A stretch of 64,000 nucleotides of DNA. Origin: Paractinoplanes toevensis. GTDB taxonomy: Bacteria; Actinomycetota; Actinomycetes; Mycobacteriales; Micromonosporaceae. Numbering within the stretch: the first letter of the stretch is position 1; every line of letters begins with the position of its first letter. The notes under the pieces are model-generated. The model was not told where the DNA came from, ran no database searches, and saw nothing but the letters and a program-made list of their open reading frames with translations. The position numbers and the translations under genes are program-made. The stretch spans positions 22,043 to 86,042 of the forward strand of contig NZ_BOQN01000079.1 of assembly GCF_018332695.1 (NCBI RefSeq). The letters run 5' to 3'. This document shows, piece by piece, positions 34,796-42,563 of this stretch.

Positions 34796-35834
34796 CCGGA
34801 ACGAGGGGAGGCTCCAGCAGAGTGCGGTCGCCGTCGGCGCCGCGGCTCAGGGCGGCGGCGACGTCCTCGTGCGGGGTGCCCGGCCGCACCGCACTGACCT
34901 CGTCCAGTTGGCGGTAATGACGGTCGCTGAGCTCGAGGTCGAGCGACCTCAGGTATTCCTCCAGCTGGGGCCGGGTGCGCGGGCCGACGATCGGGATCAG
35001 GGCCGTGGTGGCCAGGGCGGCCCGGCGGCGCAGCCAGGCCAGGGCGACCCGGACCGCGCCGACGCCCAGCTCGTCGGCGATTGCCAGGACGGCGTCGACG
35101 ACCGCGCTGCGCTGCGGGCTGCCCTCGATCGCGTCGCCTCGGGCGCTCAGCCGGCCCTGCTCGCCCTGCCGGTATTTGCCGGTGAGCAGACCGCCGGCCA
35201 GCGGGGAGTAAAGCACCACGCCCAGACCGTGGGCCTGCGCCATCGGCAGCAGCTCCCGCTCGGCGGATCGTTCGGCCAGGCTGTACTCCGTCTGCAGGCC
35301 GACCAGCGGAGCCAGGCCGCGCAGGTCGGCCCGGACGGCGGCGCCGGCGACCCGCCAGGCCGGGAAGTTGGACAGGCCGCCGTGCAAGATCTTGCCGGAG
35401 CGGATCAGGTCGTCGAACCCGGCCAGGATCTCCTCGATCGGCGTGGTGCCGTCCGGGAAGTGCGGCATGAAGACGTCGACGTAGTCGGTGTTCAGGCGGC
35501 GCAGGCTCGCCTCGACCGACCGGATCATGATCTTGCGGCTGTTGCCGGTCGTGCCGGGGCGGGGCTGTGCCTGCCGCGTCCCGCTGTACTTGGTGATGAC
35601 CACGAAGTCGTCCCGTTGTCGGCCGAGCAGCCCGCCGAGCGCGGTTTCGGCCTGCCCGCCCTGGTAAAGGTTGGACGTGTCGAACGTGGTGCCGCCGGCG
35701 TCGACGAAGGCCTCGAAGATCTGCCGGGAGCCTTCCGGGCCGGCGCCGGCAGTCGAGGTGCTGAAGTTCGCCGTCCCGAGCGCGAACTCCGACACGCGCA
35801 GTCCGGTCAGCCGGCCGAAGGTCTGGTAGCGCAT
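34788..35834 (-). CDS. Aldo/keto reductase
   Basis: A 348-residue NADPH-dependent aldo/keto reductase. The catalytic tetrad is visible: Asp in TTFDTSNLY, Tyr in NLYQGGQAE, Lys in VVITKYSG and His in DVFMPHFPDG. Later come the cofactor-loop segments SNFPAWRV and the typical GVVLYSPLAGGLLTGKY. It reduces aldehydes or ketones; the substrate is unknown. The ATG at 35834 is chosen for the AGGAG just upstream; an in-frame start 13 codons earlier exists. It is divergent from a TetR gene across 62 bases. Confidence 0.93.
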   Translation of the reverse strand: MRYQTFGRLTGLRVSEFALGTANFSTSTAGAGPEGSRQIFEAFVDAGGTTFDTSNLYQGGQAETALGGLLGRQRDDFVVITKYSGTRQAQPRPGTTGNSRKIMIRSVEASLRRLNTDYVDVFMPHFPDGTTPIEEILAGFDDLIRSGKILHGGLSNFPAWRVAGAAVRADLRGLAPLVGLQTEYSLAERSAERELLPMAQAHGLGVVLYSPLAGGLLTGKYRQGEQGRLSARGDAIEGSPQRSAVVDAVLAIADELGVGAVRVALAWLRRRAALATTALIPIVGPRTRPQLEEYLRSLDLELSDRHYRQLDEVSAVRPGTPHEDVAAALSRGADGDRTLLEPPLVPVI

Positions 35835-35884
35835 GGCAGCTCCTGGAGTGGGGTAGGCTCCAGACGGTAGCAAATAAACCGAGG

Positions 35885-35895
35885 GGTCACTCTTT
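35885..35895. promoter_or_regulatory. Candidate TetR site, copy 1
   Basis: GGTCACTCTTT lies immediately before the TetR start codon in the gap shared with the aldo/keto reductase. The same 11 bases occur in inverse orientation at 36447-36457 just after the TetR gene. Confidence 0.4.
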
Positions 35896-35896
35896 T

Positions 35897-36433
35897 ATGC
35901 CGAGGGTCAGTCAAGCGCACCTCGACGCCCGCCGCCAACAGATCGTGGACGCCGCCCGCGCCCGGTTCGCCCGGGACGGCTTCGCCCACACGTCGATGGC
36001 CGACATCGTCACCGAGTCCGGCCTCTCCAACGGCGCCATCTACCGGTACTTCACCAGCAAGGAAGAGATCGTCATCGCCGTCTGCGAGCAGGGCACCGAG
36101 GCCCTGCCGAGAGCGCTCACGGCCGAGGCGGTGGCCGGTTTCCTCGAGCACGTGCGGGCCCGGGCGCGAGAAAACGGCCACGCTCGGCTGGTCGCCCAGA
36201 TCTACGCCGAAGCCGCGGTGTCACCCTCGCTGGCGGCCGTGGTGCAGCGACAACTCGCCGCCATGCGGGCCGCGATCGCCGAGCTGGTGCCCGACCCCCG
36301 GCGCCCGCAGGCCGGCCAGATCGCCGAGGCGTTCGTGGCCCTGTGCGCCAGCTACAACCAGCAGTTGGCGATCCGCGGCGACCTGGATCCCGCCCCCTAC
36401 ACCGCAGCCCTGATGGCGATCATCAAGGGCTAG
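35897..36433 (+). CDS. TetR family transcriptional regulator
   Basis: A 178-residue TetR repressor with a clear N-terminal HTH: RQQIVDAARARFARDGFAHTS, then MADIVTESGLSNGAIYRYFTSKEEIV. The shorter C-terminal helical domain binds an unknown ligand. There is no good Shine-Dalgarno before the ATG; instead the 11-base GGTCACTCTTT element fills that position, so operator occupancy could directly affect initiation. Divergent from the aldo/keto reductase, its probable target. Confidence 0.93.
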   Translation: MPRVSQAHLDARRQQIVDAARARFARDGFAHTSMADIVTESGLSNGAIYRYFTSKEEIVIAVCEQGTEALPRALTAEAVAGFLEHVRARARENGHARLVAQIYAEAAVSPSLAAVVQRQLAAMRAAIAELVPDPRRPQAGQIAEAFVALCASYNQQLAIRGDLDPAPYTAALMAIIKG

Positions 36434-36446
36434 CGGGCGTGCCGCA

Positions 36447-36457
36447 TAAAGAGTGAC
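36447..36457. promoter_or_regulatory. Candidate TetR site, copy 2
   Basis: AAAGAGTGACC is the exact reverse complement of the element at 35885-35895. The following bases extend it to AGTGACCTTTCATT, a near-palindrome. It lies 13 bases after the TetR stop. Confidence 0.4.
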
Positions 36458-36512
36458 CTTTCATTTTGAACACTGATCTCGATCGCGTTCGGGCGAGGCG
36501 TCGCTAGGTTGG

Positions 36513-36544
36513 GTGGCCGCCGCAGCCCGGGCTGCGGCGGCCAC
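36513..36544. terminator. 32-bp perfect palindrome, bidirectional terminator
   Basis: GTGGCCGCCGCAGCCC is followed directly by its exact reverse complement, a 16-bp-arm perfect palindrome. It lies between the TetR gene (stop 36433) and a convergent hypothetical gene (stop 36556). Confidence 0.8.
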
Positions 36545-36555
36545 GATTGGTCCTG

Positions 36556-37215
36556 TCAGGCGACGGTCGTCGACCACATGGCGGTGAAGGCGGCGGCCTC
36601 GCCGGCCAGCCAGCTCTCGATGTCGGAGGGCTTGGCCGCCGGGTCGATGCGGTGGGTGACGCCCCGGCGCAGGTCGACCAGGACCGGCTCGGCGTTGGGC
36701 AGGATCTGATCCATGTGCCGGGCCATCAGGTGCAGCGTCGCCGTGATCGCCTCGGGCGTGGGCGGCGCCTCGTCGAAGTGCAGCCGGACCGCCTCCCGCT
36801 TCCCGTCCTCGTAGCGCAGGCCGAAATGCGGGTTGATCTTCACGGCGAGCGGCCCGACCGAGGCGAGCGCGTCGCGCGTCTGGGCGAGCCCGACCCGCTC
36901 CGGCTCGCCGAGCGAGGCGAGATAGGTCAGAGCGCCGGCGCTGACCGACTCGTAGAGCGGCTTCCACCGGTCCTTCACCAGATCGGTGACGCCGTTGAGG
37001 TAGCTGCCGCCGGTGCGGAACGCGATGTCGGCCTTGAGCGCCTTGACCAACTGCCCGTGCGGGTTGAAGCCCGACCGGCGCTCCCGCGCCTTGCGCAGAC
37101 CGCCGACGAACGTGGCCTTGGCGGGACCCGTGCGGGTCACGTAGCGGGTGAAGCCGAGCATGGTCGCGTAGGGCGGAATCATGGGCACGGATTCTGACAA
37201 AACAGGCGCGGTCAC
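36556..37215 (-). CDS. Hypothetical protein, family not recognised
   Basis: A 219-residue soluble protein, no signal peptide or membrane helix. The N-terminal part is basic (GPAKATFVGGLRKARERRSGFNPHG); the middle contains YLNGVTDLVKDRWKPLYESV and a segment KINPHFGLRYEDGKREAVRLHFDEAPPTPE that looks like beta strands. The C-terminal part refers to helices (ATLHLMARHMDQILPNAEPVLVDLRRGVTHR). I do not recognise the family. GTG at 37215 is supported by GAGGAG six bases upstream. It stands alone, divergent from a P-loop kinase gene. Confidence 0.8.
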   Translation of the reverse strand: MTAPVLSESVPMIPPYATMLGFTRYVTRTGPAKATFVGGLRKARERRSGFNPHGQLVKALKADIAFRTGGSYLNGVTDLVKDRWKPLYESVSAGALTYLASLGEPERVGLAQTRDALASVGPLAVKINPHFGLRYEDGKREAVRLHFDEAPPTPEAITATLHLMARHMDQILPNAEPVLVDLRRGVTHRIDPAAKPSDIESWLAGEAAAFTAMWSTTVA

Positions 37216-37302
37216 GTTGATCTCCTCGCAGCTCACGGCCCCTTTTAGTACACACATTCTAATCGACGGGTACGACATTCCCAACCTCGCTAGGCTCGGC
37301 TC

Positions 37303-37869
37303 GTGTCCAATCTCGAGGTGTCCCGGATCGCGGCCGAGGTGACCGCTCGCGAGCCGGTCGACGGCATCCGCATCGTCGGCGTCGACGGCCCGAGCGGTGC
37401 CGGCAAGAGCCACCTGGCGCGAGAGCTGGCCGAGGCGCTGGCGGCACCGATCATCGAGATCGACGACTTCGTCTCGTGGGACGACTTCGCCGGCTGGTGG
37501 CCGCGTTTCGAGGCCCAGGTGCTGACGCCGCTGCTGCGCGGTGAGGCGGCGACCTACCAGGCCCGCGCCTGGTCGGACTGGTATGGCAACACCCTCGGCG
37601 AGTGGAAGACCCAGCCGTGGTCACCCGCGATCATCGTCGAGGGCGTCACCTGCACCCGCCGCGAGACGATCGGCCGCCTCGCCTACGCCATCTGGGTCGA
37701 CGCCCCCGCGCCGGTCCGCCTGGCCCGCGGTCTGGCCCGCGACCAAGCCTTCCCCGGCGCCGAGCAGCTGTGGCACAACTGGATGGCCGAGGAGGCTCGC
37801 TTCTTCACCGCTGACGGCACCCGAGCCCGAGCAGACCTCGTCGTCGACAACAACTTGACTCTCCCGTAG
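37303..37869 (+). CDS. P-loop uridine kinase-like NTPase
   Basis: A 188-residue P-loop protein. Walker A is GVDGPSGAGKS (about residues 27-37), followed by IIEIDDFVSWDDF, which resembles the DDF segment of uridine kinase-like proteins, and a Walker-B-like IIVEGV segment in the middle. It is probably a nucleoside or small-molecule kinase. GTG start at 37303. Its stop codon falls within the operator-like palindrome that precedes the next gene, a MerR regulator. Confidence 0.85.
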   Translation: MSNLEVSRIAAEVTAREPVDGIRIVGVDGPSGAGKSHLARELAEALAAPIIEIDDFVSWDDFAGWWPRFEAQVLTPLLRGEAATYQARAWSDWYGNTLGEWKTQPWSPAIIVEGVTCTRRETIGRLAYAIWVDAPAPVRLARGLARDQAFPGAEQLWHNWMAEEARFFTADGTRARADLVVDNNLTLP

Positions 37870-37892
37870 GGGGAGACGCCAGAGTTACCGCC
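37855..37892 (+). promoter_or_regulatory. MerR-type promoter/operator, probably leaderless
   Basis: TTGACT (37855-37860) is followed by the dyad TCTCCC-GTAGG-GGGAGA (37860-37876) and a weak -10 CAGAGT (37880-37885), a 19-base spacer as expected for MerR-activated promoters. The ATG is 8 bases past the -10 and has no Shine-Dalgarno. Confidence 0.6.
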
Positions 37893-38822
37893 ATGGACGA
37901 CGACCCGGGCTGTTCGATCGGTGAGTTGGCTCGGCGCACCGGGCTGACGGTGAAGACCATCCGGTTCTACTCCGACAGCGGGCTCGTGGCGGCCAGCCAC
38001 CGCAGCCCGAGCGGGCACCGCCGCTACGGCACCGAGGCGGTCGCCCGGCTGGAGTTCGTGCGCACGCTGCGCGAGCTGGGGCTCGACCTGGCCACGATCC
38101 GGCGGGTGGTCGATCGGGAGCTCTCGCTGCCCGAGGTCGCCGTCACGCACGCCGACGCGCTGGCGGTGCAGATCCGCACGCTGTCCCTGCGGCGTGCGGT
38201 GCTGACCGCGGTCGCCGCACGAGGCTCGACCCCCGAGGAGATGGACCTGATGCATCGGCTGGCCACGTTGACCGAGGACGAGCGACGGCGCCTGATCGGC
38301 GATTTCCTGGACAACGTCTTCGGCGGTCTCGGCGACGACCGCGTGTTCGCCGGCATCGTGCGCTCGATGACGCCCGAACTGCCCGAGAACCCCGCGGCCG
38401 AGCAGGTCGAGGCGTGGGTCGAGTTGGCCGAGCTGTCGCAGGACCCGGGGTTCCGCGGCAGCATGCGTCGGGTCGCCCGGCAATATGCGAGTCAGCAGGC
38501 CGCGAGCTGGGGCGCCCCGGTGCGCCGGGACGCGGCCGCGGTGGTTCGTGATCTGGCTCGCCCGGCGCTGGCCGCCGGCATCGATCCGGCCCGCCCGGCG
38601 GCCGGGCCGGTTGTCGAGGCGGTCCTGGCCGAGTGCGCAGGGCTCGTCGGCCGGGCCGACCACGTCGACGTGCGGCGTGAGCTGGTGGCCTACCTGGAGG
38701 ACGTGAACGAGCCGGGCCGGCAGCGCTACCTCCGGCTCCTCTCGACGATCAACGGCTGGCCCGCTCCGGAGGACCTCTCACCCGTACTCGATTGGTTTCT
38801 GGATGCTGTGCGGGCCCGATAG
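37893..38822 (+). CDS. MerR family transcriptional regulator
   Basis: A 309-residue MerR regulator: N-terminal winged helix CSIGELARRTGLTVKTIRFYSDSGLVAAS, the wing with SGHRRYGTEAVARLEFVRTLRELGLDLATIRRV (in pieces), and a ~200-residue C-terminal helical domain of unknown ligand. It starts 24 bases after the kinase gene but appears to have its own MerR-type promoter overlapping that gene's end, suggesting autoregulation. A PPOX-family gene follows after 8 bases. Confidence 0.92.
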   Translation: MDDDPGCSIGELARRTGLTVKTIRFYSDSGLVAASHRSPSGHRRYGTEAVARLEFVRTLRELGLDLATIRRVVDRELSLPEVAVTHADALAVQIRTLSLRRAVLTAVAARGSTPEEMDLMHRLATLTEDERRRLIGDFLDNVFGGLGDDRVFAGIVRSMTPELPENPAAEQVEAWVELAELSQDPGFRGSMRRVARQYASQQAASWGAPVRRDAAAVVRDLARPALAAGIDPARPAAGPVVEAVLAECAGLVGRADHVDVRRELVAYLEDVNEPGRQRYLRLLSTINGWPAPEDLSPVLDWFLDAVRAR

Positions 38823-38830
38823 GGTCTCGC

Positions 38831-39352
38831 ATGCCCTTGACGAATCCCTGGCTCACCGAGCCGATGCCGGCCGGGCGGCTGCCGCGCGAGCGGCTGGACG
38901 AGCGCATCCGCAACCTGCTGGCCTCGCAGAACATGTGTGTGCTGGCTACCGCCGGGCCGGACGGGCCGCTGGCCACGCCCGTCCGGTATTACTCGCTGGA
39001 CTTCGCGGTGATGTTCACCGCCGCGCCGTCCTCGCCCAAGCTGCGCAACGTCGCCGCCGATCCGCGGGTCTCCGTCGGGATCTTCGCGCCGCTGGTCGGG
39101 CTGGCCAGCAGCCGTGGAGCCCAGCTGTTCGGCGAGGCCCTAGTGCTGCCGCCCGACCACCCCGACGGGGAGCGGTACTGGGCGGCGTTCCGCTGGGAGA
39201 GCGAGCACGCGGAACGGGGGCGCCCGCTCACCGAACCGCCCCGCGACACCCTCGTCGTGATCGAGCCGACTCGGATCGTCTACACCGAGCACTGGCTTCG
39301 GCGGGAGGGGTTTGCCGCGCGGCAGTTCTGGAAGCGCTCGGCACACGAGTAA
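38831..39352 (+). CDS. Pyridoxamine 5'-phosphate oxidase-family split-barrel protein
   Basis: A 173-residue split beta-barrel protein of the PPOX/FMN-binding superfamily: MCVLATAGPDGPLATPVRYYSLD near residues 36-58, then SPKLRNVAADPRVSVGIF and GAQLFGEALVL. Members bind FMN, F420 or biliverdin and reduce diverse substrates; which applies here cannot be told. The C-terminal HWLRREGFAARQFW recalls stress-protein subgroups. It is 8 bases downstream of the MerR gene and may be its target. Confidence 0.88.
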   Translation: MPLTNPWLTEPMPAGRLPRERLDERIRNLLASQNMCVLATAGPDGPLATPVRYYSLDFAVMFTAAPSSPKLRNVAADPRVSVGIFAPLVGLASSRGAQLFGEALVLPPDHPDGERYWAAFRWESEHAERGRPLTEPPRDTLVVIEPTRIVYTEHWLRREGFAARQFWKRSAHE

Positions 39353-39376
39353 GGGCACGCGAGTAAGACTGTGGCC

Positions 39377-40123
39377 ATGGCCGTGATTCGCTGTGACTTC
39401 TCCGCCGAGACGCTCGAGCTGGACACCTCGATGACCGTGGTGCTGCCGCAGGAGGGGACCGGGCCGCCGCCGGTTCTCTATCTGCTGCACGGGCTGAGCG
39501 ACGACGACTCCGCGTGGACGCGGTTCACGTCGATCGAGCGATATGCGACGGATCGCGGCCTCGCCGTGGTGATGCCGCAGGTGCATCGCAGTTTCTACGC
39601 CAACGAGGCGGTCGGGATGCGCTTCTGGGACTTCCTGTCCGAGGAGCTGCCGGCCACGGTCCACCGGTTCTTCAAGGTGTCGGACCGGCGCGAGGACACG
39701 TACGTCGCGGGGTTGTCCATGGGTGGGTACGGCGCGTTCAAGTGGGCGCTGCGGGAACCGCACCGGTTCGCGGCCGCGGCGAGTCTTTCCGGCGCGCTCG
39801 ATCTCGCGTACATCCAAGAATTTGATCTTCGGCCGCATATTCTCGGCCTGATGCCGCGGGTTTTCGCGGACCGGCCGGTGCGCGGCGGGGACGACGACCT
39901 GATGCACCTGGTGAAGACCGCGGACAGGGAGCGGCTGCCGCGGCTGTTCCTGCGGTGCGGCACCGAGGATGTGCTGCTCAAACAGAACGAGCGGTTCGTG
40001 GCCGCGGCGCAGGCCGCGGGCGTGCCGCTGGACGCCGGCTTCGGGCCGGGCGAGCACGTCTGGCAGTACTGGGACGACCAGATCCAGAACGTGCTCGACT
40101 GGATGCTCCCGAAACCGGCGTAA
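39377..40123 (+). CDS. Alpha/beta hydrolase esterase (EstA/FrmB-like)
   Basis: A 248-residue esterase of the esterase D/S-formylglutathione hydrolase-like group. Oxyanion segment YLLHGLSDDDSAW, nucleophile in AGLSMGGYGAFKWAL (GxSxGG), Asp in RCGTEDVLL and His in PGEHVWQYWDD. It probably hydrolyses simple esters; a mycolyltransferase-like role is less likely for lack of a signal peptide. The ATG at 39377 was chosen; a GTG two codons earlier is equally possible, and no good ribosome site decides. Convergent with the PAC2 gene. Confidence 0.9.
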   Translation: MAVIRCDFSAETLELDTSMTVVLPQEGTGPPPVLYLLHGLSDDDSAWTRFTSIERYATDRGLAVVMPQVHRSFYANEAVGMRFWDFLSEELPATVHRFFKVSDRREDTYVAGLSMGGYGAFKWALREPHRFAAAASLSGALDLAYIQEFDLRPHILGLMPRVFADRPVRGGDDDLMHLVKTADRERLPRLFLRCGTEDVLLKQNERFVAAAQAAGVPLDAGFGPGEHVWQYWDDQIQNVLDWMLPKPA

Positions 40124-40126
40124 CGC

Positions 40127-41032
40127 TCACTCCCCGTCGCGGGACTGCTCGGCCAGAAAGCGCTCCAGCTCGGCGCCCAGCTCCTCGGCCGTCGGCAGCG
40201 GGGTGTCGTTGTCGGCCAGCAGGTTGTTCTCCCGGCCGCGCAGGAACGCGTCGTACTGCGCCTCGAGCGAGCTGACCAGCCGGCCGGCCTGCTCGTCGTC
40301 GGCGATCTGCTTGTCGATGTCGGCCCGCACCAGCTCGGCGGCCTTACGCAGCTGGCTGGTCGGCAGGGCCAGGCCGGTGCTCGAGGAGACCGAGTCGGCC
40401 AGCAACTCGGCAGCGGCCGGATAGTTGGTCTGGGCCAGGTAGTGCGGGACGTGCGCGGCGTACCCCATGGCGTCCTTGCCGGCCTGGCCGAGCCGGAATT
40501 CGAGCAGGTTGCCGACGCTGGCCGGCACCTGCACCCGTTGCAGCCACGACTCGCGGTCGCCGAGCAGGCGCTGGTCGGTGGCGTGCGCGGTGACGCTGAC
40601 CGGGCGGGTGTGCGGCACCGCCATGGGAATCGCGTTGAGGCCGACCGTCAGCTCGACGCCGAAGCGGTCGATGAGCCCGGACACGGCCGCGATGAACCGC
40701 TCCCACTGCAGGTCGGGCTCCGGGCCGGCGAGCAGCAGGAACTCGGTGCCCAGCTGATCGCGGACGCGGTGCAGGGCGAGGCTGGGCTGCTCGTAGGAAT
40801 CCCAGTGGTCCTCCACGAAGATCATCGGAGGGCGGCGGGAGCGGTAGTCGAGGAGCTGGTCGAGGTCGAACGTCGCCACGACCTGCGTGTCGAGGGTGTC
40901 CAGAAGATTTTCGCGGAAGAGCTGGATCGCGCTGCCCGCGTCGACGAAGCCGGTGAGGGCCTGGACCAGAACGGGCTTGTCCAGGGCCGGCAGGTCGTCG
41001 GCCAACTCATAGAGCTCGTGTGGGTCGAGCAC
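40127..41032 (-). CDS. PAC2 family protein
   Basis: A 301-residue PAC2 protein, the family of proteasome-assembly chaperone-like proteins that in actinobacteria occurs near proteasome and ATP-grasp functions. Recognisable segments: PVLVQALTGFVDAGSAIQLF near the start, MIFVEDHWDSYEQP, and LAQTNYPAAAELLADS, with a charged helical C-terminus. GTG at 41032 is preferred because AGGAGG is 8 bases upstream; the frame also runs to a GTG 8 codons earlier with no such site. Molecular role unproven. Confidence 0.9.
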   Translation of the reverse strand: MLDPHELYELADDLPALDKPVLVQALTGFVDAGSAIQLFRENLLDTLDTQVVATFDLDQLLDYRSRRPPMIFVEDHWDSYEQPSLALHRVRDQLGTEFLLLAGPEPDLQWERFIAAVSGLIDRFGVELTVGLNAIPMAVPHTRPVSVTAHATDQRLLGDRESWLQRVQVPASVGNLLEFRLGQAGKDAMGYAAHVPHYLAQTNYPAAAELLADSVSSSTGLALPTSQLRKAAELVRADIDKQIADDEQAGRLVSSLEAQYDAFLRGRENNLLADNDTPLPTAEELGAELERFLAEQSRDGE

Positions 41033-41168
41033 GTCGACGACCTCCTGTGCTTGCACTAACCGGGGTAAAGCAGAGAAACAACGACCGGCGGTCCTTCATT
41101 CCGGTCACCGCATGATCTTCCCAAAGGTGCGATAGATCTCAGCCTGGGCACAACCGATCTTCACCCCT

Positions 41169-41190
41169 CGCGTGCACGTGCATGTGCACG
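41169..41190. other. 22-base alternating purine-pyrimidine tract
   Basis: From CGCGTG to TGCACG every step alternates pyrimidine and purine without exception, including GTGCAC twice. Such tracts can adopt Z-DNA under supercoiling. It lies between the divergent PAC2 and EcsC genes. Confidence 0.6.
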
Positions 41191-41237
41191 GCACAATGGA
41201 TCGAGATCTCCTCTCATCCCCCTCGGAGCGTGATCTG

Positions 41238-41912
41238 GTGAGTGAAGTCGCCGTGAAAGAGCCCATCCCCGAGACCGAAGCCCCGCCCGGCACCCTGTGG
41301 TCGCGGATGAAGTCCGACCCACACTATGCGCCGGAGCACCTCGCCCTGGAGGCCGTGCGCCGCCTCGGCCCCGAGGCCGCCCAGTGGGCCGAGCGCGCCC
41401 GCCTGGACAATCCCGGCATCACCCCCGACGCGCTGGCCGATCTGACGGTCAAGCGATTCACCACCCTCGCCCGCATCTCCGGTGCCGTCTCCGGGGCCAC
41501 CGGCCTGCCCGGCGCGGTGCTCGACGTCGGCGTCCTGGCCTGGACCCAGTCGCGGATGGCCCTGCACATCGCCGCCGCCTACGGTTTCAATCCGGCCGCC
41601 CCCGAGCGCGCCACCGACCTGCTGATCCTGCAGCGGGTGCACAAGGTCGCCGAGACCGCCCGGCTCGCGCTGGGAGTGGCCGCCGGCCGGGAGCGCGCCA
41701 GCCGCATGTTCACCGACATCGCCAACCGCCCGATCACCCGGGTGATGCTCAAGCTGAGCGTGCGGCTCGCCCAGATGGCCGGGGTCCGCGCCGGCCGCCG
41801 GGTGTTCGCCAAGATCATCCCCGGCGCCGCGGTGATCCTCGGCACCTGGGTCAACTCGGCCGCAACCAAAGACCTCGCCAACCGCTCCCGGCAGCTCTAC
41901 CGCTCGGCCTAA
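41238..41912 (+). CDS. EcsC family protein
   Basis: A 224-residue EcsC-like protein with amphipathic/hydrophobic helices: FTTLARISGAVSGATGLPGAVLDVGVLAW (about 80-108) and IIPGAAVILGTWVNSAATKDLANRS near the end, both characteristic of the family. EcsC proteins associate with membranes; function is largely unknown. GTG at 41238 is preferred, with GGAG 9 bases upstream; longer in-frame starts exist. Alone on its transcript as far as I can see. Confidence 0.85.
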   Translation: MSEVAVKEPIPETEAPPGTLWSRMKSDPHYAPEHLALEAVRRLGPEAAQWAERARLDNPGITPDALADLTVKRFTTLARISGAVSGATGLPGAVLDVGVLAWTQSRMALHIAAAYGFNPAAPERATDLLILQRVHKVAETARLALGVAAGRERASRMFTDIANRPITRVMLKLSVRLAQMAGVRAGRRVFAKIIPGAAVILGTWVNSAATKDLANRSRQLYRSA

Positions 41913-41978
41913 GCAAACTCCTCGCCCCCGACGATCTGGTTCCTCGACAGAGCCAGTTCTAGACGGGGGAGGCGGGCC

Positions 41979-42563
41979 GTGCGCCGTCGTTGGCTGTTGC
42001 TTGTGGGAAGCGCCGCGCTGCTGCTGGTCGGTGGCTGCAAGGCAAGCACGACCGCGTCCGCGGTCCCGACCCCGAGCGGTTCGCCGTGGGTGGTCACCTC
42101 CAAGGGCAGCGCCACGCCGTCCCCGGTCGCCAGCGTCGTGACCGCGACGACCAGCGCGTTCCCGACCGGCTTCCTGCCGCTGCCGTCGACCACCGCCTCC
42201 GCGACGCCCACCCCGAGCCCGACCTGCGCCCCGATCGGCCAGACCAGCCCGATCCAGGGCGCCGACGTCGCGCCCGGCACCACCAGCGCCGCCGTCACGT
42301 TCTTCAACCCGGGCGGCACCAACCTGCAGGAGTTCCGGGTAACAGCGATCTCGCAGGACCTGGCGGTCGGTTCGCAGCGTGACGTCGGCTGGACCGTCGT
42401 CACTCCCGGCACCGCCTGCACCTTCCAGACCGTGACGATCACCGGTCTGGACCCCACCACCGACTACGTCTTCTCGGTCGACGCCGTCTGGACCAAGATC
42501 GGCGGAAAAGACGGCACGAGCGCCAAGACGGTGGCCCGCTCCCGCGTGGTCAGGACGGCGTGA
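41979..42563 (+). CDS. Lipoprotein with fibronectin III-like region
   Basis: A 194-residue lipoprotein: signal peptide MRRRWLLLVGSAALLLVGGC with the lipid-attachment Cys20, a Thr/Ser/Pro-rich linker (about 22-85), then a ~100-residue beta-rich domain with VTITGLDPTTDYVFSVDAVW, which reads like the end of a fibronectin type III domain. GTG start. Expected on the outer face of the cytoplasmic membrane. It overlaps the convergent reductase gene by 14 bases. Confidence 0.85.
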   Translation: MRRRWLLLVGSAALLLVGGCKASTTASAVPTPSGSPWVVTSKGSATPSPVASVVTATTSAFPTGFLPLPSTTASATPTPSPTCAPIGQTSPIQGADVAPGTTSAAVTFFNPGGTNLQEFRVTAISQDLAVGSQRDVGWTVVTPGTACTFQTVTITGLDPTTDYVFSVDAVWTKIGGKDGTSAKTVARSRVVRTA

